A stretch of DNA of 64,000 nucleotides, from positions 33,293-97,292 of the forward strand of contig CAKPPO010000003.1 in assembly GCA_934177725.1 (NCBI GenBank), written 5' to 3'. The notes beneath the pieces are model-generated. The model was not told where the DNA came from and did no database searches. It saw only the letters and a list, made by a program, of their open reading frames with translations. Within the stretch, counting starts at the first letter, position 1; each line of letters begins with the position of its first letter. Positions 52,047 to 61,475 of the stretch are shown one piece after another. The position numbers and the translations under genes were made by a program. The stretch comes from an uncultured Clostridia bacterium. Its GTDB lineage: Bacteria > Bacillota > Clostridia > TANB77 > CAG-508.

Positions 52047-54255
52047 TTGGAACTAACAGGAGAAGTAAAAGAAATTATTTATCAAAATGAAGTAAATAGT
52101 TATACAGTAGCAGAATTTGAAACTGACGAAGAAGAAATAACAATAGTAGGGTACCTTCCATTTATAAATGTTGGAGATACCCTAAAATTAGTTGGCAAAA
52201 TAGTTACTCATCAAGATTATGGAGAGCAGTTTAAAGTAGATACATTTGAAAAGACAATGCCCAAAAGTTTAAGTTCTTTAGAAAGATATTTAGCAAATGG
52301 AACAATAAAAGGTGTTGGCCCTGCAACTGCTAAAAAAATAGTGGATACATTTGGAGAAGAAACACTTCATGTGTTAAAATTTGAACCAGAAAAACTTTCA
52401 AATATAAAAGGAATAAATAAAGAAAAAGCTATAGCTATATCAGAAACTTTTTTAGAAAATTGGGAATTGTGGCAAATAGTAGGGTATTTAGAAAAATTTG
52501 GAATAGGTGTTCAAAATGCCAAAAATGTATATAAAAAACTAGGCTCAAATGCGATAGACGAAATAGAAAAAAATCCATATATTTTAATAGATGTTGCAAA
52601 CAATGTGGACTTCAAAAAAATAGATAAAATTGCAATAGAAAATGGTACAAGTTTAGACTATGCAGAAAGAATAAAGTGCGGAATAAAATATGCAATAAAT
52701 ATAGCATGTACCAATGGCCACTGCAGAGTTCAAAAACAAAATTTAATTACTTTTTGTAAAGAATTATTAAATGTAACAGCAGAAGAAATAGAAGAAAATA
52801 TAATAACATTGAAAGTATTAAATCAAATAGTAGAAGAAAATGATTGGCTATATTTAACAGCATTTTATACAGCAGAACAAAACATAGCAGAAAAAATACA
52901 AGTATTAATACAATCAAAAAACATTAAAAAAATAGAAAATATAAAAAAAGAGCTAAAAACTATAGAAAAAAAATCAGATATAGAATTATCTGAAAAGCAA
53001 AAAGAAGCGGTAGAAGCAATCAATGAAAACAATGTATGTATTATTACTGGTGGACCAGGTACAGGAAAAACAACAATTATAAAAACTGTAATAGAACTAT
53101 ATGAAAAACAGGGAAAGAAAGTTGTACTTTGTGCTCCAACAGGAAGAGCAGCAAAGCGTATGACAGAAACTACTGGAAAAGAAGCAAAAACTTTGCACAG
53201 ACTATTAGAAATAGGAAAACAAGATGAAGAAAATAAACTAGAAACAGTAGATAGAGAATTAGCACCGCTGGATGCAGATGTTGTAATTGCAGATGAAATG
53301 TCAATGGTAGATATCTTTATTATGAATTATTTAGTAAAAGCATTGTACCAAGGAACAAAATTAGTATTAGTAGGAGACGTAGACCAGTTACCTTCAGTTG
53401 GACCGGGAAGCATACTAAAAGATATGATAAATTCTGAAAAAATAACTACAATTATATTAAATAAAATCTTTAGACAAGCTGCAAAAAGCAAAATAATACT
53501 AAATTCACACAGAGTAAACGAAGGAGAAAACTTCTTAAAAAAAGAAGATATAGAAAATGAAGAGTTAAATGAAGATTTTTTCTACATAAATGAAATAAAC
53601 CAGGAAAAAATACTACATCAAGTAATAACACTATGCAATGGAAGGTTAAAGAACTACGGAGATTACGATTTTTTCAAAAACATACAAGTAATTACTCCTA
53701 CCAAAAAAGGAATGCTTGGAACAAAAGAACTAAACAAAACACTGCAAAAATATTTAAATCCATTACAAGAAAGTTTACTTGAAAAACAAATAGGGGACAC
53801 TATATATAGAGAACAAGATAGAGTAATGCAAATAAAGAACAATTATGATATCTTTTGGGAAAGAACAAATCCTGAATATGAAACAGGTTCTGGTGTGTTT
53901 AACGGAGAGTTAGGTACTATAATAAAAATAGATGATATAGAAAAGTCAGTAAAAATTAAATTTGATGATGAAAAAGAGGCATGGTATAGTTACCAAGATT
54001 TAGACCAAATAGAACATTCATATGCAATAACAATTCATAAAGCACAACGGAAGTGAGTTTGATGTTGTAATAATGATAGTGCCACAATCATCACCAATGC
54101 TACTTACAAGAAACTTACTATATACAGGAATGACAAGAGCTAAAAAAATGCTAATAGTAATAGGAAATAGCAATATTATAGACTTTATGATAAAAAATGC
54201 AGACATAAAAAAGAGAAACACAGGTTTAGAAGAAAAATTAAGAAATATATTATAA
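52047..54255 (+). CDS. recD2: RecD2-type DNA helicase, split by a +1 frameshift at CGG-A
   Basis: Superfamily 1B 5'-3' helicase, about 735 aa joined. TTG start behind AGAGGA. The N-terminal OB and HhH region has LERYLANGTIKGVGPATAKK and NIKGINKEKA. Walker A GGPGTGKTT is near residue 335, then CAPTGRAAKRM, DVVIADEMSMVD and VGDVDQLPSVGPG. The last motif reads ITIHKAQ then CGG AAG TGA. Omitting C54048 gives K-A-Q-G-S-E-F-D-V-V-I and then LLYTGMTRAKKML, the conserved motifs V and VI. Without the shift the helicase would lack both motifs. The extra C precedes a conserved Gly GGA codon, as in three other genes here. Confidence 0.86.
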
Positions 54256-54292
54256 ATATAAAATAGGGGCTTAAAAGAAAGGAAAAAGAAAA

Positions 54293-54973
54293 ATGAAAAC
54301 TTTTATAAAAGCTTCTATTTTTTTACTAAAAACACTGGAAAGGTTAGTGTTTCCACCATGTTGTTTAATATGTGGAAAACTATTAAGCGAAATATGCTGT
54401 AAAGACTGCGAAAAACGTATATATGATAAGCTAAATTTAAAAATAGAAAGTAAAATCCAAAAAGACTATTATTTTGAAAAACATGTGTATTTATTTACCT
54501 ACAAAGATGAAATAAGAAACTTGATATTAGACTATAAATTTAACGATAAATCATATCTTTACAAATTATTTTCAAAAATTATTACAAAAAATGAAAAAAT
54601 ATGTGGAATTTTAGAAAAGTATGATATAATAATTCCAGTTCCAATACATAAAAAAAGAAAACAAAAAAGAGGATATAATCAAAGTGAACTAATAACAAGG
54701 CAAATAAGCAAAAAAATACCAAGTTTAGTACATGAAAGTACAGCAATACAAAAAACAAAACACAATATAGAACAAAGTTCTTTAAGTAAAGAACAACGAA
54801 AACAGAATGTAAAAAATGTATATAAAATTATAAATAAAGAAAAAATAGAAAATAAAAATATAGTGTTATTTGACGATATATATACAACAGGTAATACTGT
54901 AAATGAAATATCAAAAATATTAAAACAAAATGGAGCAAATAAAATTTTAGTTTTAACAATAGCAAAAGATTAA
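54293..54973 (+). CDS. comF: ComF family phosphoribosyltransferase-like protein
   Basis: Protein of 226 aa. N-terminal zinc-finger cysteines (FPPCCLICGKLL, CCKDCEKR) and a C-terminal PRT domain with the PRPP motif IVLFDDIYTTGNTVNEISKI near residues 185-205. PVPIHKKRKQKRGYNQSELI and SLSKEQRKQNVKNVYKI are characteristic. In competent bacteria ComFC supports DNA uptake; here it probably acts with RecD2 in DNA processing, being in the same operon. Confidence 0.93.
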   Translation: MKTFIKASIFLLKTLERLVFPPCCLICGKLLSEICCKDCEKRIYDKLNLKIESKIQKDYYFEKHVYLFTYKDEIRNLILDYKFNDKSYLYKLFSKIITKNEKICGILEKYDIIIPVPIHKKRKQKRGYNQSELITRQISKKIPSLVHESTAIQKTKHNIEQSSLSKEQRKQNVKNVYKIINKEKIENKNIVLFDDIYTTGNTVNEISKILKQNGANKILVLTIAKD

Positions 54974-54988
54974 AGAAGGTGGAGTAAA

Positions 54989-56956
54989 ATGGAAGATTTA
55001 GTTGAAAGCATATTAGATTATATTAGAGCAGATTATACAGATTATGCGGTTATGATTAATGGTGAATGGGGAAGCGGAAAAACTTACTTTTGGAATCATA
55101 AAATACGTAATAAAATAGAATCTATGCAATTGAATGGAAAAAGATATAAAACAATATACATGTCTTTATATGGAATATCTAATCTAGAAGAAATAAGTAA
55201 AAAGATATTCATTGAAACTACACAATTAATGGATAAAAATCTAAAAAAATATATGGATTCAAAAGGTCAAGTAAACATTCCAGAATATGCAAAAACAGGA
55301 CTAGATATGGCTAATTTATTTGGGGTTACACAAAATGGAGATAAACTAGACTATTCAGACTTTTTTGCAACAGATGATAAAGTATTATGTTTTGACGACC
55401 TAGAAAGAGCCAATGTAGATGTTATAGATATATTGGGTTATATTAACAATTTCGTAGAACATGACCATATAAAAACAATAATTATTTGTAATGAAAAAGA
55501 ATTATCTACAAAATTAAAAAGTAGCAACCTAGAAATGAAAACATTTATTGCTACATATCTTTTAGACAAAGAAGGAGATTTGGTAAAGAAAACAGATAAG
55601 CCAATGGTAGAGAGAATTCAGGACACAATAGAATATGTTTTCGATAAAGCAAATGATTATGAAAGAATTAAAGAGAAATTAATAGGTGAAACTTTTGAAT
55701 ATGCACCAGAATTTAACTATATTATAAATGGTATATTAATGAGATATGAAAAATATCCAGAACTAATTAGATTTTTAAGAGAAAACACAAACCTTATAAT
55801 TTCAACATTTAATAAAAGTGGAACTAGAAATTTAAGAATTTTAAAACATGCATTAAATGATTTCAAAAAGATATTTGATATGGTAAACAAAGCTTATCCA
55901 AATACAAACCATAGAGTAATGCAAACAATGCTTATATTTACAATAGCTATTTCATTCGAAATAAAAGCTGGTAAAGTAACAAAAGATAAATTTATAAATA
56001 TTAATAGCAATGAGGAATATAAGGCAATACTTGTTTCATCAAGAGTATTTATGGACAATAGACAATTTTATATAAAAGAATTCGATAATAATTATTATTA
56101 TAACTTTAAAGCTGAATATCGTTTCTTCAAATTTATTGAAATGTACATTCGTACACGTATATTTGATATGAGAGTGTTCAAAGATAACATGGAAGTTATT
56201 ATAAACACAATAGACACAGACAAACTTCCAGCATATAAAAGACTACTTACAGAAGAATATTGGAAAATAGCAGATGACCAGTTTGATAAAATTATAGAAG
56301 AAATAATAGAAGATGTTAAAAATGGAAATTTAAAACCAGTAGAGATAGTAAAAATATTTGCTTATTTTAGTTACTTTATAAAAAGAAATTTAATAGATTA
56401 TGATATAAAATCAATGAAAAATGTATTTTTAAATGGAATAAATATTTCATCTTTAACTGCAGAGTATTGTGCTAATGTAGAAGAAGAACTAAATCAGATA
56501 TCAGTAGAAGAAGTAGGTGCTGATATGGAAGAAGTCTTAAGATATTTTAATGATGTAAATGAAAAGTTAAAAGACAAAATGTATGCCGAAAAAGCAGAAG
56601 AAATATTTAAAAATATCCCAATGAAAATGGAAGTATTTTATGATAAGTTTGCTAAAGAATGTATGAATGTTCCAATTTTTAAATATTATGATGTATTTCA
56701 AATGTTTCAAAGGATTTCATGCGCAAGCAACGAAGATATAGTAACAATAAAGGAAATGCTTGCAGATAGAGCAAAAAAATACACTAAAGAAATAGAACCA
56801 GAAATAAAGAACATTAAAAAATTAAAACAAATTGTAGATGAATATATTGAAGGAAAATCACCAACAATAAAAATAGTTATGCTAGAAGAATTTTCTAAAG
56901 AATTAGAAAATATATTAGATTTATATAAACCTAATTTTTTAAGTAAGAAGGATTAA
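54989..56956 (+). CDS. KAP-family P-loop NTPase
   Basis: Protein of 655 aa. Walker A INGEWGSGKTYFW is at residues 23-35 and Walker B VLCFDDLERANVDVIDILGY near 131-150, followed by TIIICNEKEL: the KAP pattern, in which the P-loop is close to the N-terminus. No membrane segments are obvious, unlike many KAP NTPases, so this may be the soluble type. The remaining 450 residues are helical and unassigned. KAP ATPases are often found in phage-defence genes. It follows comF by 15 bp; no toxin or other effector is adjacent. Confidence 0.85.
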   Translation: MEDLVESILDYIRADYTDYAVMINGEWGSGKTYFWNHKIRNKIESMQLNGKRYKTIYMSLYGISNLEEISKKIFIETTQLMDKNLKKYMDSKGQVNIPEYAKTGLDMANLFGVTQNGDKLDYSDFFATDDKVLCFDDLERANVDVIDILGYINNFVEHDHIKTIIICNEKELSTKLKSSNLEMKTFIATYLLDKEGDLVKKTDKPMVERIQDTIEYVFDKANDYERIKEKLIGETFEYAPEFNYIINGILMRYEKYPELIRFLRENTNLIISTFNKSGTRNLRILKHALNDFKKIFDMVNKAYPNTNHRVMQTMLIFTIAISFEIKAGKVTKDKFININSNEEYKAILVSSRVFMDNRQFYIKEFDNNYYYNFKAEYRFFKFIEMYIRTRIFDMRVFKDNMEVIINTIDTDKLPAYKRLLTEEYWKIADDQFDKIIEEIIEDVKNGNLKPVEIVKIFAYFSYFIKRNLIDYDIKSMKNVFLNGINISSLTAEYCANVEEELNQISVEEVGADMEEVLRYFNDVNEKLKDKMYAEKAEEIFKNIPMKMEVFYDKFAKECMNVPIFKYYDVFQMFQRISCASNEDIVTIKEMLADRAKKYTKEIEPEIKNIKKLKQIVDEYIEGKSPTIKIVMLEEFSKELENILDLYKPNFLSKKD

Positions 56957-57011
56957 TAAATGGAATTCTAACTAAAGAATAACAATATTTAAATTGAATA
57001 AAAGAATTGAT

Positions 57012-57053
57012 AAAAACACTGAATTATGAATAAAGGTAATTTAGTGTTTTTTT
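57012..57053 (+). terminator. Terminator after the KAP NTPase
   Basis: AAAAACACTGAATTA pairs with TAATTTAGTGTTTTT, T-rich tail. The rest of the gap holds the promoter and leader of the next gene. Confidence 0.72.
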
Positions 57054-57127
57054 ATGCTTATAAGCTACAAAATTAAGTAATATACAATTAATTAAATACA
57101 TATTGTAGTATTTATAAATAAAAGCTA

Positions 57128-57189
57128 TTGACTTGGAAAAAAATTATTAGTAAAATTATCTTAAATAAAGTAATAACTTATAAACATAA
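57128..57189 (+). promoter_or_regulatory. Promoter and shared leader motif of the fifth prepilin-like gene
   Basis: TTGACT (57128-57133), 17-bp spacer, TAAAAT (57151-57156), and GTAATAACTTATAAACATAA at 57170-57189. Nearly identical to 6221-6274 although 51 kb away. Confidence 0.68.
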
Positions 57190-57257
57190 CATTGATTTAT
57201 AATTTTAATAAAATTAGGAAATATTAGAATAAAAAATAGTAAGGAGAACAAAAGAAA

Positions 57258-57995
57258 GTGAAAAACAATAAAGGAATAACTTTAGTTGCGTTAGTAGTAA
57301 CTATAATAGTATTAATAATCCTAACTGGAATAAGTATCAATCTAACAATTGGAGACAATGGAATAATAACAATTGCCCAAAAAGCAAAAGAAAACATAGA
57401 ACTTGCAAAAATAGAAGAAGAAACAGAATTAAATGAATTATATACACAATTAGAAACCAAAGGATCTGATTCAGGTAATTTACCATATGATGCGATAACA
57501 AAATTAACAGAATTTAAAACTGCAATTGCAAACGCAATAGATGAAGCAGGAGGAGTAAAACCAGATATTTCAGCAGATAAAACCATATTTGCTAATAACA
57601 TAAAAGAAATTGTAAAAGAAGTGACAAAAAATGCAACAGCAACATCAGAAGATATATTAGAGGGAAAAACAGCATGGGTGAATGGAGAAATTATAACGGG
57701 TACTGCAAAAATTACTCTAGGTAGTAATTATTCATCTGTTACAACTGAGGGAATAACAACTACTATTGGTAATGGAGCAACAGCAACTATAACAATGAAT
57801 AATGGAGATATAGTCTTTTTTCATACTAATTTTCAAGATGCAACTACTCAAATAACCTGTAGTGGTATTGAATATGAAAATTTAAGTAAAGGTGGTCTTG
57901 TTGTAGTACAAGCGAAAAGTTCAGGTACACTAAAAATTAATGCATCTGCTTATACATCTGGTTGGGTTGGAGGAAAAATACCAATAAAAATGTAA
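57258..57995 (+). CDS. Prepilin-like anchored protein (fifth copy)
   Basis: Protein of 245 aa from a GTG behind AAGGAG. Short basic start, KGITLVALVVTIIVLIILT and GDNGIITIAQKAKENIELAK, the family N-terminus. A helical segment follows to about residue 65, then GNLPYDAITKLTEFKTAIAN. The C-terminal 100 residues are a compact beta domain (TGTAKITLGSNYSS, TISC-type ITCSGIEYENLSKGG, GWVGGKIPIKM). No family recognised for the ectodomain. Like the others it is alone, between its own promoter and terminator. Confidence 0.68.
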   Translation: MKNNKGITLVALVVTIIVLIILTGISINLTIGDNGIITIAQKAKENIELAKIEEETELNELYTQLETKGSDSGNLPYDAITKLTEFKTAIANAIDEAGGVKPDISADKTIFANNIKEIVKEVTKNATATSEDILEGKTAWVNGEIITGTAKITLGSNYSSVTTEGITTTIGNGATATITMNNGDIVFFHTNFQDATTQITCSGIEYENLSKGGLVVVQAKSSGTLKINASAYTSGWVGGKIPIKM

Positions 57996-58008
57996 TTATT
58001 TTATTTTA

Positions 58009-58050
58009 AAAACGAATTTTTAAATGAAAGCTTAAAAGTTCGTTTTTTTT
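58009..58050 (+). terminator. Terminator after the fifth prepilin-like gene
   Basis: AAAACGAATTTTTAA (58009-58023) pairs with TTAAAAGTTCGTTTT (58032-58046), one G-U, followed by T residues. Confidence 0.82.
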
Positions 58051-58125
58051 CGTATAATTTTTCCTTTTTTAGAAACAATAACATTATAAATATAAAAATG
58101 TTAAGAAAAATAAAGGAGGAAAATT

Positions 58126-58680
58126 ATGAAAGCAACAGGTGTTGTAAGAAGAATAGATGACCTAGGAAGAATAGTTATTCCAAAAGAAATAAGAAAAACA
58201 TTAAGAATAAAAGAAGGAGATCCATTAGAAATATTTACAGACAGAGAAGGTCAAGTAATACTAAAAAAATACTCACCAATAGGAGAACTTTCAGAATTTG
58301 CAACAGAATATGCGGAAACTTTGGCAAAAACAACAGGGCATATTGCATGCATAACAGATAAGGATACAGTAATTGCAGTATCAGGTGGCTCAAAAAAAGA
58401 ATTTTTAGAGCAAGGAATAAGTAAAGATTTAGAAAGAATTATAGATGACAAAGAAATTTATACAAGTAAAGAAAATAATGATAAATCAATACCTATAACA
58501 CAAACAGATAGCATGGAAAGAATAAGAAATGCGCAAGTTATTTATCCAATAATATCAGATGGAGATTCTATAGGAAGTGTTATTTTGATTTCAAAAGATA
58601 GTAATACAAAAATGACAGACATAGAAAAGAAAGTTGCACAATCTGCAGCAAGCTTTTTAGGAACACAAATGGAAGTATAA
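58126..58680 (+). CDS. spoVT: Stage V sporulation protein T
   Basis: AbrB-type regulator of 184 aa. The swapped-hairpin DNA-binding domain is residues 1-50 (MKATGVVRRIDDLGRIVIPK, then EIRKTLRIKEGDPLEIFTD). A GAF-like domain covers the rest (HIACITDKDTVIAVSGG, VIYPIISDGDSIGSVILISK). This full-length form is SpoVT, which controls late forespore genes, rather than short AbrB. Indicates a spore-forming organism. AAAGGAGG ribosome site. Confidence 0.95.
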   Translation: MKATGVVRRIDDLGRIVIPKEIRKTLRIKEGDPLEIFTDREGQVILKKYSPIGELSEFATEYAETLAKTTGHIACITDKDTVIAVSGGSKKEFLEQGISKDLERIIDDKEIYTSKENNDKSIPITQTDSMERIRNAQVIYPIISDGDSIGSVILISKDSNTKMTDIEKKVAQSAASFLGTQMEV

Positions 58681-58741
58681 CAAATTTAAAATTACAAAAA
58701 TATTACAAATATAACAATTAGATTACAAATTTAAAAATCTA

Positions 58742-58770
58742 TTGATTTTTCTTTGCAATTATAGTATAAA
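58742..58770 (+). promoter_or_regulatory. Promoter of the 90-aa protein gene
   Basis: TTGATT (58742-58747), 17-bp spacer, TATAAA (58765-58770). Confidence 0.5.
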
Positions 58771-58815
58771 GATAATAATGATTAATATGAAAATTACAAA
58801 GGAGGAAATATAGAT

Positions 58816-59088
58816 ATGGACGAAAATAAAGTAAATAGTGCAGAACCAATGTCAAAAGAAGGAGCAGCATTACCAAGAAAAGTTGATGCTTGGACAAAAA
58901 TTAAAAATGTTTTATTTTATGAAATCAAAGTAGAATTAACACCAAAGCAAGAAAAAGTATTTAAAGAAGTTCATGATTTCTGGCATCAAGAAATTACAGG
59001 CGAAGATGTTAAAAAAGTATTATTGCATGAAATAACATGGCAAAGTACAAAAGATTTTTGGCTTCAAAAAATAGAAATTACATTATAA
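58816..59088 (+). CDS. 90-aa protein of unknown function with internal repeat
   Basis: Unrecognised protein with good RBS (AAAGGAGG), own promoter and terminator. An N-terminal 25-residue tail precedes two related helical units: VLFYEIKVELTPKQEKVFKE with VHDFWHQEIT, and VLLHEITWQSTKDFWLQKIE. Both have (F/L)xEI and FWxQ(E/K)I. Rich in Trp, His and Glu. It may be a small structural or sporulation-linked protein, being next to spoVT, but this is a guess. Confidence 0.65.
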   Translation: MDENKVNSAEPMSKEGAALPRKVDAWTKIKNVLFYEIKVELTPKQEKVFKEVHDFWHQEITGEDVKKVLLHEITWQSTKDFWLQKIEITL

Positions 59089-59096
59089 TATAAAAT

Positions 59097-59130
59097 GTAA
59101 AAAAGGGAGTTTTTATCTTCCTTTTTTTTT
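59097..59130 (+). terminator. Terminator after the 90-aa protein gene
   Basis: AAAAAAGGGAG pairs with CTTCCTTTTTT (one G-U), then T residues. Confidence 0.8.
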
Positions 59131-59181
59131 ATTGTTATGATATACTCAAAAAGAAAAACAAGATAAAGGAGCAAAAAACAG

Positions 59182-61473
59182 GTGGAGAAAACAACAAAAG
59201 AAGAAAAAAAAATAATTTTAGAGAAACTAAAAAAAATTAAATTAGACATCGAAAATGTACCAGAAGTATTAAAAGTAAATACTAAAATAAAATATATGCC
59301 ATTAAAAGATTATGATAATACTTCATATAAAGTATATCAATTTGTTGATGTAAAAGACATAGACATATATCTTACTCCAACTACAAGACTTGAAGATACA
59401 GAAAAAAAATACAAATTTGCAAAACCATTATCAGAATTTCTAAATTCAAATAATGAGGAATATATAGAAGATTATCTTAAGTTTATAGAATTGCTTGAAA
59501 AACTAGATTTTGAAGCAATGAATGAAATAGAAAAGAGACAAAAGCAATTTCAAAAACAAGTACCATTTGAAGTAAAATATAAAGATAATTTTATATGGGA
59601 TATTTACTATTCAGAAACAGAAAATAAATATTTTATGATGTTTCCAACGGAAGAACAAGAAGTAGAACCATTATTTTATTTAATAAAGAAAAAACTAGAA
59701 TTAAAGAAAAACTCAAAAAGCGAATATGTATATGTACCTATAAATAATAAAGAAATAGATTATAATTTTTTAAAAAGGTCAGAAATTGCAGATTTAGAAA
59801 ATTACTTATGGTATTTTACAGGAAACTGGCCAACAATATATGAACTAAAAGATAAAGAAGGAAAAACTAATATACAAGTTGTAGGAAGAACACCAGTATA
59901 TGAAAAAGTAAAGAGTTTATATAAGATAGTATTTAATACAAAAGAAGAAGCACAAGAAGAGTTTAAACTAATAAAAGCACTTTTTATTATACAATCAAAC
60001 ATGGAACAGGAATATAATTTTCAAACTGGATTAAGTAAAGAGGCAAGTTTAAATTTTTATTATAATCATAATCAAATTAAATATGAAACATTAACAGAAT
60101 TTATAAGAGTACAAATATTGAATAAAAAAGAAAAAATAAGCGAACTAGAAAAACAAAATTTAGTAGACGAAGAAAAGTATGAGCTTATAAAACAATCTAT
60201 TCAAAAACAAAACATAGAATATTTAGCAAAAGAAAAGCAAATAGTAACATTTTTAGAATGCAAAAAGACTCTATTTGGAAGAGTTTCTTATTTTTTTAAA
60301 AGTAAAAAGAAAAAATCAAAATTAAAACAGGAAATAATACAAGAACCAAAAGAGGAAAAACAAGAAGAAATAATACAAAAGCCATTTATATTAGAAGAAA
60401 AAGAATTTTATACAATTGAAGATTTATTAAAAGTAGGAAAGGTATTACAAGAAAAAGAAAAAGAAGCTAAAAACAAAAAAATGGATATTAGCGCTTTAGA
60501 AATAAGAAAAGAAAACTTAGAAAACAAAATAAAAAATGCTACATTATATATAAATGAAATAGAAAGCCATAAAAAGAGTATTTTTGATTTTTGGAAATAT
60601 ACAAACAAAGATGAAGTAAGTTTATTACAAGAAGGAGAAACAAAACAAAACGAAGAAAATCATCCTAAAATAAAAAAATCATTTTCATATGAAGAAGATT
60701 TAGAGGACTTTGGAGAAAAAATAGATGAAAAGCAAAGAAGAATATTAACGCAAAAAGAGACAGACTCTATATTTGCTATATATCAAGATGTAGAAACATT
60801 TAACTTATTATCAAAAGAAAAACTACTAAAAAAAGATGACAAACAAATACAAAGCATATTAATGGATAAACAAGAACAATACCAAGAAGAATATGAGCAA
60901 ATAAAACAAAAAGACTATGATATATTTGGAAGTGTAGTAGAAGACAAAACAAAAATAAAGATATTAAAAAATCATAAACATAGAGAAATAGGTAAAGATC
61001 AATACAAAATATTAGATATACATTTAGATACTACCTTAGAAGAATACAAAGATAATATAAGACATTATGAAAAAATATTAGAAGAAAGTTACAATAAAGT
61101 AACAACACCTTATGATATTTCAGTATATAAATTAGAAGATAAGACTATAGAAAATGAAAAATGGGTTATATTAAACTTAAATCCTAAAGAAGAAGTGAAA
61201 AATCTAGAAGGAGAAACACTTATATTAAATAGAATAAATATAAAAGAAGGAATGAATGCAATTTTCTATAGTAATATAATGTTTTATGATAATTTAAATC
61301 AAACATTGCCACTTGGAATGGACATAAGTACACAAATGCTATTTGATATGAAAGAATATGAATTTAAATTAGTTTCAAGAAAAGATTTTAATATGAATTT
61401 TTTAGAAAACGAATTTCAAAATGAAATAAAAACAATACAAGTGTATGAATATGATATAGAAGAAAGGAAATAG
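59182..61473 (+). CDS. Large hypothetical protein with coiled coils
   Basis: Protein of 763 aa, GTG start behind AAGGAG, not recognised. Soluble, very rich in Lys and Glu, no signal or membrane segment. The first 300 residues contain mixed structure (VYQFVDVKDIDIYLTPTTRL, FIWDIYYSETENKYFMMFPT, YLWYFTGNWPTIYEL). Residues about 310-560 are coiled-coil prone with a basic KSKKKKSKLKQE patch. The C-terminal 150 residues are again globular (VYKLEDKTIENEKWVILNLN). It ends 2 bp before deoB, so the two are co-transcribed. The aromatic-rich N-terminal strands could form a ligand-binding domain. Confidence 0.65.
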   Translation: MEKTTKEEKKIILEKLKKIKLDIENVPEVLKVNTKIKYMPLKDYDNTSYKVYQFVDVKDIDIYLTPTTRLEDTEKKYKFAKPLSEFLNSNNEEYIEDYLKFIELLEKLDFEAMNEIEKRQKQFQKQVPFEVKYKDNFIWDIYYSETENKYFMMFPTEEQEVEPLFYLIKKKLELKKNSKSEYVYVPINNKEIDYNFLKRSEIADLENYLWYFTGNWPTIYELKDKEGKTNIQVVGRTPVYEKVKSLYKIVFNTKEEAQEEFKLIKALFIIQSNMEQEYNFQTGLSKEASLNFYYNHNQIKYETLTEFIRVQILNKKEKISELEKQNLVDEEKYELIKQSIQKQNIEYLAKEKQIVTFLECKKTLFGRVSYFFKSKKKKSKLKQEIIQEPKEEKQEEIIQKPFILEEKEFYTIEDLLKVGKVLQEKEKEAKNKKMDISALEIRKENLENKIKNATLYINEIESHKKSIFDFWKYTNKDEVSLLQEGETKQNEENHPKIKKSFSYEEDLEDFGEKIDEKQRRILTQKETDSIFAIYQDVETFNLLSKEKLLKKDDKQIQSILMDKQEQYQEEYEQIKQKDYDIFGSVVEDKTKIKILKNHKHREIGKDQYKILDIHLDTTLEEYKDNIRHYEKILEESYNKVTTPYDISVYKLEDKTIENEKWVILNLNPKEEVKNLEGETLILNRINIKEGMNAIFYSNIMFYDNLNQTLPLGMDISTQMLFDMKEYEFKLVSRKDFNMNFLENEFQNEIKTIQVYEYDIEERK

Positions 61474-61475
61474 AA

